DNA from: Euphorbia lathyris
Lineage: Eukaryota > Streptophyta > Magnoliopsida > Malpighiales > Euphorbiaceae
Reading direction: 5' to 3'
Assembly (NCBI RefSeq): GCF_963576675.1
Contig: NC_088918.1
Coordinates: forward strand, 67,543,001 to 67,607,000
DNA: 64,000 bases
How positions within the stretch are numbered: position 1 is the first letter of the stretch; each line of letters starts with the position of its first letter. Below are positions 53,702 through 64,000 of the stretch, one piece after another. The notes below the pieces were generated by a model. That model did no database searches. It saw only the letters and a list, made by a program, of their open reading frames with translations, and had not been told where the DNA came from. A program made the translations under genes and the position numbers.

Positions 53702-56700
53702 TCAGCGTGTTACAAGCCAACCTTGTTTATATAGTACATCTCGCTTAAAATCGCGGCCTTTAACAGACATGGACTCACCTTGTCGTCGGAAACACTGCAA
53801 CAATGAGAGGAACACATATTTTAGGCAATCAAATTTCATGTAACTAAGGCACAAAGCATAGCATCATCAACAAAACCCTTGGTCTCTATTAGGTGTGTCA
53901 AAATGGGTTATCAACTTAGCATGTCACAGTCGTGCGTGATCTATACATTCCACATGGCTTTCTTATGATAATTGTGTCAAGCGGGTTTTCTCACTAAATA
54001 ATATTGTCGTGTCAAAAATTGACAGCTCTATTCTGTATCAATGAAGTCCTAATAAACAAAAATCCATTAAAAAATTGATTAAAAAAAAATCCATTAAAAA
54101 ATTAACGAAATGATGAGGGTAAAGTAGGTATATGATCACATAAATATGGATAAAAAAAGTTAATTATGTAGTCAAACTTGTCCAGGTCATTATTTCATTA
54201 ATTATTTATGACAAATTTTTGTTGATTTTGACTTCAATGTTACTGCAATGTAAAATTCAATGTTCTTTTATATCAAGAAATGGAATTTAGGGGCCATAAT
54301 ATTAGTAGCGCTATAGTTGAGGACCACAGATGTACTCTACCCTTGTCATTAAAAGGTCATTCTTAACAAGATCAATCAGGATTAGAGGCCTCTGTTTATT
54401 TGGTTTTACATATACAATAGCATTTCTTTGATATGCATAATCTACTAAACAGCATTATATATGGAGGTTGCACCACTGAAAGTTATAAACTACAAAAATC
54501 AAAAAGAGAGAAGAAAACGATAACCAACCTTGTAACAGACAACGGTATCATCTGGATACATGGCGAACAGTTTAGTTCCAAGTCGTGCATGACAAGAATC
54601 ACAAAGGCTCTCATCATTAATCTGCACATGCCGTGATCTTTCCTCCATCCTTGCGAGTCTTGCATCAAGGTCTATAGCACGAGACAAATTATGCACTATC
54701 TGAAAGAAAGATTTCAAACACTGAATTCGGATAGATGGAAGGAGAATATGCAGAAGACATGTCAAAACACAACATTCAAAACCAAAATGAACTTTTGACC
54801 TTCAATGGACAAGCTTCATACTAAAGGATTTTCATCATTGTGTAAACAGTTTTCCAAATAGTAGAATTACCCAGCTAAAAGTTAACTACCATAATAGTTG
54901 TTCCAAAGAACTCATAATTTTCAAGCATAGGGACCTTACTTGTCCTTGAAGATGATGGTGAAGCCGAGCCCTCAGCATCCGCAAAATCGTGTCCGAGGCA
55001 AGTTGAAGGGGCATATCTGGAGACAATGTCTGCAACATAAACCTTTCAATTAAGAATAGTCCAGGAAAATAAGGAAAAGGAAACCAGATGATGAAGAGAT
55101 AATCAACTTCATTAAAAAAAAAAAAAAGGGCGGCCCGGTGCACTACGCATCCCCGCTAAACGAGGGTCCGGGGAGGGGTCCCACCACAAGAGTGTACTGG
55201 GGGCAAGCCTTCCCCTGCCAATTTATTTGGCAAGAGGCCGCTCCTAAGACTCGAACCCGTGACCTCTTGGTCACACGACAACAACGTTTACCGTTGCGCC
55301 AAGGCTTGCCCTCAGATAATCAACTTCATTATTCCAGAAAAATAAAGTATTCGTGTAGACTTATAATTAAGGAGTTTCCATCCCTAGGGAGCACAGTAGG
55401 TCCAATCTATATATACAGTAGGTCCATTCAAGAGCCAAATAAGCTTGTTCCTAGTTTAGTGGCCTACATTAGGTTTGGGAGTCGGTAAAGGTTTAATCTA
55501 ATCATGACCCAAAATCGTTGAAATGACATATGCTGATTTCTGCAGTCAACAGCAAGAAAAACATTTCAGCCAACTTAAAGATTCATTAACAGAAAGTACA
55601 AATTTAACACAACTTTGTGGTTTTTCAACTAGAAAAAGATCCAGAAAGAATAAGCTTGCCCTCCTGACAATCATAATACATTCCAAAAGTTGGTAGTACC
55701 ACATTGCTTAAGAAAAGGAAAAAGAGTTAAAACTATAATCAGAAACCTAAATTTCTGCTTAGCAAATGAATTGAAGCAATAAGCAAACAGTCCAGTTCAT
55801 GAGATTAGTTTTAATACATAGAGGAAAAACAAAAGGAGCATATTAATTTTGTAAGGACTGCTAAGAAGGCATGTAAGAATAATTCTTATTTCAAAAACAC
55901 ACCATCACTATGCTAACCTTCTTTCCACTGACACCACCAATAGAAAAACAGGAAAAAGAGTAGCCCTGTAAATTTTTATTTGTATATTGCTTTCACTTGT
56001 AGATTATAGGATTTCTAGCTTCTACCAAGTGAAAAAATAAAATAAAATGAAGGGATAATGATCAATTTTTCCCCTAAGGTTATTGGGGAAGATCAATTTT
56101 TACCCTTACCATGCGAAACAGTCTAATGTTGCCCCCATGGTAAAACCCTAGCTCAAGTTTACCCTTTTTCAAGGGATTCTGCCCTCGTTTTTTACTTAGA
56201 AAAAGGTGAAATTGAGCTAGGATTTCTACCATAGCAGCAACATTGGCCCATTTCTTGGGCTAAAGTAAAATTGATCTTCCTCAATAACCTTAGAAAATGT
56301 GATCCTTATCTCTAAAATAAAATAAAAACCTTCAATGGGCATCTTTATCTTATCCACCTAACAAATTCCTATATAACACACTTCTTAAGGGGCCACAAGT
56401 GGAATTAAATGTAAAATTGCTCCCTTCTCAGTACACAATTCCCATTAAATAATCATGAAGAAAATTGCAAAACAATGAGGCAATTCGTGAAATATAAAGT
56501 GAACTAGCATGTTCATGAGGCAAAAAAATATTTCTAGCTGGAAATCAAGCCAATAAATAATAAGTCTACTATTATCAATTGAGCCCATAAACAGCTCAAT
56601 CTCATGATGTCAAGTCCTAATTTAACAAATTAAACATGCTGAAAGCATGTGATTTTAAGAATATCTAGAGCTGGACTTAGAACTGGAAAAAACCTTCTAA

Positions 56701-59700
56701 ACCAAGTGACTTTTTCAGTGTTGAAGTTTGATTAAATCGCTCACATATTTGATATAGCATAGTGCTTCTCAAATACTACTTGGTAGGAACAACTAAATTG
56801 TTATCTAAGAGCAGACAAGAAGCTTGTTCACGGTAAAGAGTTGCACTAAGAGGACCCGATATCAGTTTCAGATACCAGACTAGATGACAACAATTAGAAA
56901 TCAATGGCCCAACATATATCCTTCCTTTCAAGAGAGGATTAGGAAAGCAGCAAATTCTGGGATATAGGATGTTTGTAACCATAAGATAAGAAAGAGAGAG
57001 ACAGTAGATGGATTTGATACCTCCAAAACTTGCAAGGGATCCAATGATTCTCCATGGTTATGGAGAAGGCGAACAGCAGCATTGAACATAGGCTCTTTAC
57101 CATTTTGAGGATCCAAGTACATATCAAGTAATCTGGAAGATGTATCACAAACAGTTACATACAGGGTGACATAAGAAAACCAACATGCTGATATCTGATA
57201 AAAAGACTATGGCGTTCAAAAAAAGGATGGAAACAAACTGCATATATGCATCTGGTCTGCCAATCTCTGCACAATATTGTTCAGCAGCTTCACTATCCTC
57301 CAGCTTCCTGAGAAAAACATTGTCTCATTTTTTAATATATCAGATTGGAATAAATATACAAAAGGAAATGCCGTGTTTATATGCTCAAACTGAACTAATT
57401 AACTCTTATTTCTATTTACGTAGAAAACCTGCTCTTAAAAGCAATTATCATAGTGCCAAATAATGAACATGGGTTCCTTCATTAACATAAATATGGACAA
57501 CATACATATGCGAGTCTAAAGAAATGTTAGGTTACCCTAGCAAGTTCATCAACTGGCACCACTACCTAGCTTCTTGCTTATTTAGATTGGCATTGGTCTA
57601 AAGAAACAAGTTGAAAACATACAAGAGTAAAAGAAATCATTCATCACTACAATACAATACATTAAAACTATAGTTGTATAACATAATAATATACTAAACA
57701 GCTATGGTAATACATTATAATTGTGTGTATGTGTGTATAGCTTCTTTCTTCTATAATCAAACATGGAATGAAGTAAGAATTTATCAATTTCAGTCTGCTA
57801 AGCCTCGAGTAGAACTAAAAGGAACAAAGAACAGCACTTTGAAGGCCTGTATAAAACATATAGACCAGTCAATTCATGACTAGCTGAAAAAAGTGCAGAC
57901 ACAGATAGAATCTAGAGACATAAGATAACGAATTGACTAAACAGGGAAAATAACATTTTTTTGAACACATTGAGAAGAGAGAAATATCCTTCTTAAACTA
58001 TACATTTGAACATTAGCAAATATAATATGATCCAATATTATTGAGAAATCTGGTGACATGACATCTCATTCAAGTCTCATGCACATGTTAAATGATAATC
58101 TCTACTACACTAGCAACTCAAAGTAACACCTTAAATCAATAAGGTGGCCCCAAGTTGCTGTAATTGATGTTCTTATGGAGATTTGAAGCTTACAGGGCCA
58201 GAATTTGGAGCACCAATGTCTCTTGCCCTAGCTTTCTGTAGAGAATAGCCTGCCAAATAAAGCCAAAACTTTAGTCAGTAAGCCAGACAAGGTTGATTAT
58301 TTTTGTGATCTAAGCACCAATATGATCCATGCTTTTCCTAAAATCAGACAGACTGAATGGACCGAAATACCAATTAATTATGGCCCCTAACCACAGTAAG
58401 CAAAGAAAAGGTCAAAATGACAGAAGCTTCAGAACACCTTTTCCAGCCATAACTCTGATCCTTCAATCAAATCAAGAACTTCATCTGGATCATATAAGTC
58501 GGACGACATCAAAAATATCTGCAGCCTCTCTCGTATAGGAGTTTGAAAGATAGATTTTGAGCAAAAATCAGATAATTTTTCCTCCTGTACCCTTCCATCA
58601 CCAGAGTTACCTTCCACTGCGAATGTCTCTATTGCAGACTTTGCAAGTGAGAGAGCATATAACGTGTGGAACTGAGTGTCAGTAGATTCTTGATCTTCAA
58701 TCAACCACTGAAGGTACCTACACAAAACATAAATAACCTTGCCGTGAACATCAAATCAATCAAGAAATTTAGATGCAACAATAACATGCAGCAAAAATCA
58801 TAAACATGAATATATGATATCGAAAGATGAATCAAAAATCAAGCCATCAAATATAAATGAAAGTGGAATTCATAGAATATTTCATGGTGATACCTTTGCA
58901 GGATTTCAACTTTTTTTGAATCAATTGCAGCAATCACTTCATCTGCAATAGACAAACCACAAAACAAAAATTACAGAAAATACTAATTAGCAATAGCATA
59001 AGCTTATTGGTTCCAACGCCTAGTTGAAAGTGCTATATATAGGCACTGTTACATTCCATGCCTCAAATTGAGAAGATCATAAAACATGACACCGTTTGAA
59101 AATATAAACCGAAAAAATAGCCTCAAACATAGCATAAGGAACAAAAGATCTTTGGGATTCAATACAAAAGAATGGAAGGGCTAAGCATCAAAGGCAAATC
59201 CAATTATCTAATGAATGTTTAGTACTCAATTTACTTGAAATGATAATTTACTTTTCTAAAAAAAAAGAAAGAAAGCTATAAGATGAGACAAATTTATTTA
59301 TATGATGAAGAAAATAAGTACTAGAGAAACTAAGGTGCATAACATAATAACATAAATCACATATATTAGTTAAATTAAATTTGTCAAAATTAAGAGCAGA
59401 TCTCTAAGGTGATAAATCCACAAGGACAAACCATACAACATACTATAAATAAAATACGTAAAATGGAACAGGAACAAAACAGAATGGCACACAATTTAAC
59501 ACAAATGTTGGAAAGAATAAAATTATAGAACAAAATATGGGATCATCAGAATTCCCTGGAAACATTCCAACCTGGTGAAAGCTGATTTACTCGTTTTGTT
59601 GAAGTCAAAACTTCAATTGCAAGTACTGGATTGACATCTGCAATCTATGTAAAATTATAAAAATTAAAATTAGCCAATAGCTTCTAAAATAAATTCTGAA

Positions 59701-62700
59701 GAAGCAGTTACGTCTAAATACTGCATAATACATACCCATCCAAGATGCTGCAAAACTAAATCCTGATCAGATGACTCCTCTAGAATTTTTGATGCTTCAA
59801 CCGCGGCAATCTCTTTACCAGACAAAACACTTGTAGTGCCTTCCTGCGAGTCGGTCTCCACCACAGGGTCTTCCCATAGACCAGAAGAATAATTTTTCGC
59901 TAGAATACGCCATATGGCAAGAGCCTTTGAGCTTATCCCCTTACTCGCGTATAAGAAGGCAAGCGTCCGCAAATGCCCAGATTCATCTAATAGAGTCTCT
60001 AACTCCTCCTGCACCGCCCATGGAAGTTGTACGGTCATCCTTCAAGCAAGCTCCAGACAACAGCCTCTCTGTTTTGCAATGCACTGGAATACTAAGATTC
60101 CGCAGTCTACCATTGACTTATGCCTATAAACTAACTTGACATTGACATATAACTCCCCAGACAGCAGACAGTAATTCAAGCAAAAGCAAAATCAGATAGC
60201 TCAACTATGCTACAAGTAATGGCATGGCACCCTTTCAAGTTCTATAAAATTTCTCTTAGGAAAATTCAGATGACTTCATCTGAAAGACAAATAGCCAGTG
60301 GCATTCACATTGGTTGTATAATTTGCTTTTGATGAAGCTGACCACACCTAAATAGAATAGAAGACACAATTGAGAGAGTAAACACCACTTTGTTAATGAG
60401 TTACACTCTGCTTCAGTCAAAAGTAGTGTAAGTGAAGGCAGGAGCAAGAATATCGAAAGAGATTTGTTTTTATACCCCACTAGATAAACAGAATCTATAA
60501 GCATTTTCCCAAGTTCCCAAACAAGCTGTAAATTTCAAGCTAGCACCTAATGGTTCCCCAAAAATTTTAGAGATGATATATTGAGCTTAGATACACTTTT
60601 AAGACAGGGAGCACTACCCATATTCTACAGTCCTGTACTGGCAACCATTGTCCTCCACTTCTCATAATATCAGAATTTCAAGTCCTACTCCTTTATTTTG
60701 ATAGTCTTCCACAAGCTTAATCAATAAATAAATATTTCACCTTTATACACATGAGAAAAACCATTCATTCCCCAAGACAAAATCATTGATGAGAAAATTA
60801 TAATCTCAAGCAAAAGGGAAGCAGGATGTACCACAATGCAGCTGTTTTCTGAAGATGCCAACCTTTCCATATCATGAACATCGTTTAAAGCCCTATAGAG
60901 GTACATCAAAAGTGTATCAACTCCCTCCTGCACTGATGAAGCCAACTCTTTCTCACGGGAAACTTCCAGATACCTGGCTTATAATAAATTAGAGAAACCA
61001 CTAGCACTCTCACTTGAAGGATGGAAAAATGCAACTATAAGATGTGAGTTGATCCAGTCGGAAAAATATAGGCACCTGATAATATTTTTGATTGCTGATT
61101 CAAGTAGATTAGATCGAGTAGGTGGATTCAATATAAAATCATCATCTACTGCAGTATCTATTCCTGCTTTCCTGAGGAAAATAGCCCTTTGGATAGCCAT
61201 CAATCCATCATCTACAACGTCTTCGAGTGGAGCAGGTGGGGGATGCAAACCCCAATATCGGTTCCTCGGAACCTGAAAACATGAGTTCAATACCATAATG
61301 TTCTATATAAAGTATAACTTCACATCTGTGAAATTTGAAATTTCACAGTTATTTTAGTCCAAATACCAGGAGAAACTGCTTTCTCTCAATCATTGATCCA
61401 TTCCAGCTAATTAAATTGCCAATAGTTAGCCATCCTAGTCAGGCAGACTTTATGGATTAAGTTGTATACAAAGTTACACATGTCTAACTATCCATAAGAA
61501 ACACCAAGTCAAGAACCTTGTTCCACCTTGAAAAACAATTACCAGTTACCACATCGATTTGGCGAGAGATTATATCAATTGTCTTATGACTCCTCATACT
61601 ACAACTGATATTTATTCTCATGAACAGAAATGAAAAGAGACAAGACAAACCATGAAACTGAGACATATACTCCATGCAAAAAGGCAGTAAAAATTTCTAA
61701 AAAAACAAATAATACAAAAAAACTACTCTTTATAAAACAAAGACACAGAAGTAGCCAACTTGAAAATTATTAGACAATTCTACCAGCCAAGCCAAAAGTT
61801 AAATACTTGCAACATTTTAAAGAAAAATGTCCTAGCAGAGCAATGCATATTTTGGGCTCAAAGCTATTTCTAACAATTAGCAAAGTTCTGGTAAATGCAC
61901 ATTTCCCATTTCACTGTTAAATTTGCAATATATTGCAAGACAAAATTAGAAGACAACACCACAAACTAAGATGACACTTTCCCAAGAACAATGTGAACCA
62001 CTGGCAAACAAACAAATAACACAAACCCAGCATCAGATTGAAAATAATTTACCAGCAGAGACCAGCGATTTGGATCACGCATTATAAATGGAAATACTTC
62101 AGAGGGCTGCATTGTCTTTGATTGTAAAAAGTGATCCACTGCTTCCTCAAAATTCAAGTCAAAAAGCAAGAGGAAACCCACTTGAGCATGAACGAAGGAT
62201 AGCATTTCATCTGACATTTCACCTTGACTCTCAAGCTCCTCCACCAAGGAGATGGCTTCCTTAAAGTTTTTCTTTCTTAGTAAGTCTTTAATTTGTTCTT
62301 CTGAAGATACTTTCCAGTAGAAAATAACCTGACAATAGTCAAATCAAACATATTAATCCATTAGAAGCTCTTCGTCATTCAGGCTGCATAAACAAAACGT
62401 ACATCCAGAATAACAATCCCTTAGAAAATAATTGTGCCACTAATATATGATATATCTTTAGATTACTCAAATGGACAGTTCAGGATCCAAGGAAGTAAGA
62501 CTATAGACAGGTAACAACAATGCTATACAACATATTACAAGTTCAACAACAATGTCGGAGTGGATTTCTTGTCCACTTATGAAACATGCTGCAGAAGTAC
62601 ATGACTATACTTAGGGTAGGTTTTCTTAAAAAATTTAAGCATGATTTGACTAAAACTAGAAGTAATACAGAACAGGTCGACTGGTTCTATCAAATTCACA

Positions 62701-64000
62701 TCACACAATTATTGTTGCTAAAATCCACAATATTATATAATAAATTATTTTTGTTTCTTGATGTTTTCAGGGTAATTAAGCTATGTAAAAGTCACATTCA
62801 TAAACTGTGATCGGTTAATTGTAACCAATCAAAACATTATACTGAAGAAGAAATCATCAAAGCGTCTGAATTCTAGGTTTCACAAATTCGAGAGAATAAC
62901 CTAACTTGAGAGAAACCATTTTCATACCTTGGTGGGTGTGGCAACAGCAAGAAGTTTTCCATTCCCATCATCCTCATTGGCAATAAGGCATCGTCCAATT
63001 CCTTCCCCACCAAAAGTAACAGTCTGGGTACAATTACCTGATCTTTTATTATATAACTCCATCTTCCCATCCCTCACAAGCACAAGATAAGAGGATAATT
63101 CTCCCACTGAATCTGGGAAGCCACGGAAAATCAAACTCCCTCCAACTGGCTGCCCATGCTCATCAACAAGAATTCCAACATTATCTACAAACATTAGAAC
63201 TTTCTTCTCTTTCCATAACAACTTAAGCTTTGGCGTGCTAGATACATCCGGTAATGTAAATATCACCCCACTTTGACCCGTGACACAAGAAAACAAACTA
63301 TATCCACTGGAAGTGCCGACGATTATTGAATCATTGAGCCAAACGATTGTCTTAACCCCATCAGTACACTGAATCTCCTTCAAGATTACAAATGACCCAC
63401 TTGAATTATCAATGTCCTTTTCAGTCTTGGCCAGTCTATTATTCCCTAAAACAAGCTCAACTAACACCAATCTTTTACCGACTACAACAACGAAAACATT
63501 ATTACCTCCAATTTGTTGCACAATTTCTTTTGATTTGACTCCATTAGCTTTAATCCCAGCCCCCAACTTCTGCAGAAATCGCTGACCTGTGCTGGAAGAC
63601 TCCACATTATTAGCAGAAATCCCCACTAAATCAGTGCTCTCCGATTCACTGCTTCGAATTCTTTTCGCAATAGCACCCACTCCCTTTACGAAACTCAATT
63701 TCTTGACAGACTGAGACAAAAGTGAATCAACCAAAAACAAGGAACCATCACATAGTAATAGAAGCTTCCCAATATCAGCAACGACGATCACTGATTCAAT
63801 GGGTAAATCCCCAACTGAAACACTTCGCAAAAACGAAACGTTTCTTCCAGAAAGATCGAAATCGAGAGTGGACTGAGGATCATTGGATGTGACAGTAGCA
63901 GCAGTGGTGGTATGGCCAGGGTTAGTGGAGAACAAGATGAGGGATCCTGAGAAGGTGCCAACGTAAATGAGGGTTTGAGAATCGGAAATGGAAGAGAGAG
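53702..64000 (-). CDS. VPS3: VPS3-like CORVET tethering subunit (TGFBRAP1/VPS39 family), 14 exons, 5' end outside window
   Basis: VPS3 is a subunit of the CORVET complex that binds Rab5-type GTPases and tethers endosomal membranes on the way to the vacuole. Exons on the minus strand: 64000+-62928, 62328-62053, 61272-61076, 60973-60832, 60008-59736, 59644-59572, 58942-58894, 58717-58438, 58249-58194, 57307-57239, 57132-57021, 55029-54940, 54699-54529, 53794-53702. All junctions are GT-AG and phases fit. Exon 1 carries the N-terminal citron-homology (CNH) domain; its frame is open to the window edge, so the start codon lies beyond 64000. The middle is a helical, clathrin-repeat-like solenoid (ESGHLRTLAFLYASKGISSK, LYDPDEVLDLIEGSELWLEK). 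The C-terminus has the VPS39-type zinc site: CDSC and, across the last splice, CYKC, ending GRDFKRDVLYKQGWLVTR. About 984 residues are visible, close to the full length of plant homologues. No stop or shift found; it looks functional. Confidence 0.93.
54117..54343. mobile_element. Repeat with GGGTA...TACCC ends, copy C, in VPS3 intron 13
   Basis: Ends GGGTAAAGTAGGTA and TGTACTCTACCC are imperfect inverted repeats; the right half closely follows 42750-42912 (GTCATTATTTCATTAAT ... GGCCATAATATTAGTAGCGC). No coding sequence. Confidence 0.55.
55115..55313 (-). mobile_element. Full-length Au-like SINE in VPS3 intron 11
   Basis: An 18-base duplication AGATAATCAACTTCATTA (55097-55114, 55314-55331) flanks it. 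On the minus strand it starts GAGGGCAAGCCTTGGCGCAA with the pol III box A (TGGCGCAACGGTA, 55289-55301) and box B (GGTTCGAGTCT, about 55246-55257) of a tRNA-derived head, then a 3' body ending CGGGCCGCCC and a run of T's (A on the plus strand, 55112-55127). It is in the same orientation as VPS3. Confidence 0.92.
56051..56313. mobile_element. MITE-like element in VPS3 intron 11
   Basis: AGGGATAATGATCAATTTTT then CCTAAGGTTATTG pairs with the right end (complement AGAGATAAGGATCACATTTT then CTAAGGTTATTG). The flanks share AAAATAAAAT, which could be a duplication but is low-complexity. No open frame. Confidence 0.6.

Noticed and set aside
55240..55313. A tRNA gene, suggested by box A and box B
   Set aside because: The boxes belong to the tRNA-derived head of a SINE with target-site duplications and a T tail; no cloverleaf with acceptor stem is formed.
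55138..55488. 116-codon open frame with a plausible protein
   Set aside because: It is translated from the SINE in VPS3 intron 11 and its flank, antisense to the element.

Overview
The window is nuclear DNA from a flowering plant, most likely a eudicot. The evidence is spliced genes with GT-AG introns, plant-only repeat families (tRNA-Asp-primed Athila-like LTR elements, L1-type LINEs with a terminal RNase H, an Au-like SINE) and plant genes (LEA_2/NHL protein, mTERF, VPS3 with plant-like sequence). I could not fix the family or genus. The sequence is AT-rich and about 70% of it is mobile DNA or decayed mobile DNA.

Layout. 1-9342: an Athila-like Ty3/gypsy element, 5' LTR cut by the window edge, with a broken gag-pol and a Gag core that appears deleted. 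9389-11091: a decayed minus-strand gene of the plant 'putative gypsy-type transposon' kind. 11.1-15.3 kb: AT-rich DNA holding a tandem duplication of a captured cyclin B exon, one copy hit by a LINE 3' fragment. 15334-20924: a LINE (minus strand) with a 15-bp target-site duplication and a missing RT core. 21.2-23.0 kb: three small DNA transposons (TTA-flanked, pogo-like and 9-bp-TSD Mutator-like). 23.1-25.4 kb: copia gag and LTR-element relics. 25482-39754: a second LINE (plus strand), split in its RT domain by a complete 9-kb LTR retrotransposon (28213-37225) that has no recognisable gag or pol. 40.3-44.3 kb: more small DNA elements and a receptor-kinase pseudogene fragment.

The right third is more gene-like: an intact LEA_2-type gene (45189-45803), a receptor-kinase pseudogene carrying an RTE-type LINE tail (46.0-48.3 kb), two tandem-repeat blocks, an mTERF gene on the minus strand (49840-50956) whose reading frame breaks in a CT run, a small membrane protein gene (51716-51913), and a 14-exon minus-strand gene for the CORVET subunit VPS3 (53702 to beyond 64000) with a SINE and small DNA elements in its introns.

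The host genes do not form a pathway. VPS3 tethers membranes at the endosome or vacuole, mTERF acts on organelle nucleic acids, and the LEA_2 protein is a small membrane-anchored protein. The most unusual signal is that both large tRNA-Asp-primed LTR elements carry arrays of short palindromic words just upstream of the LTR TATA box, using a different word in each element. Insertion order can be read for several nests: LTR element into LINE, LINE into duplicated cyclin exon, and RTE LINE into a duplicated receptor-kinase fragment.
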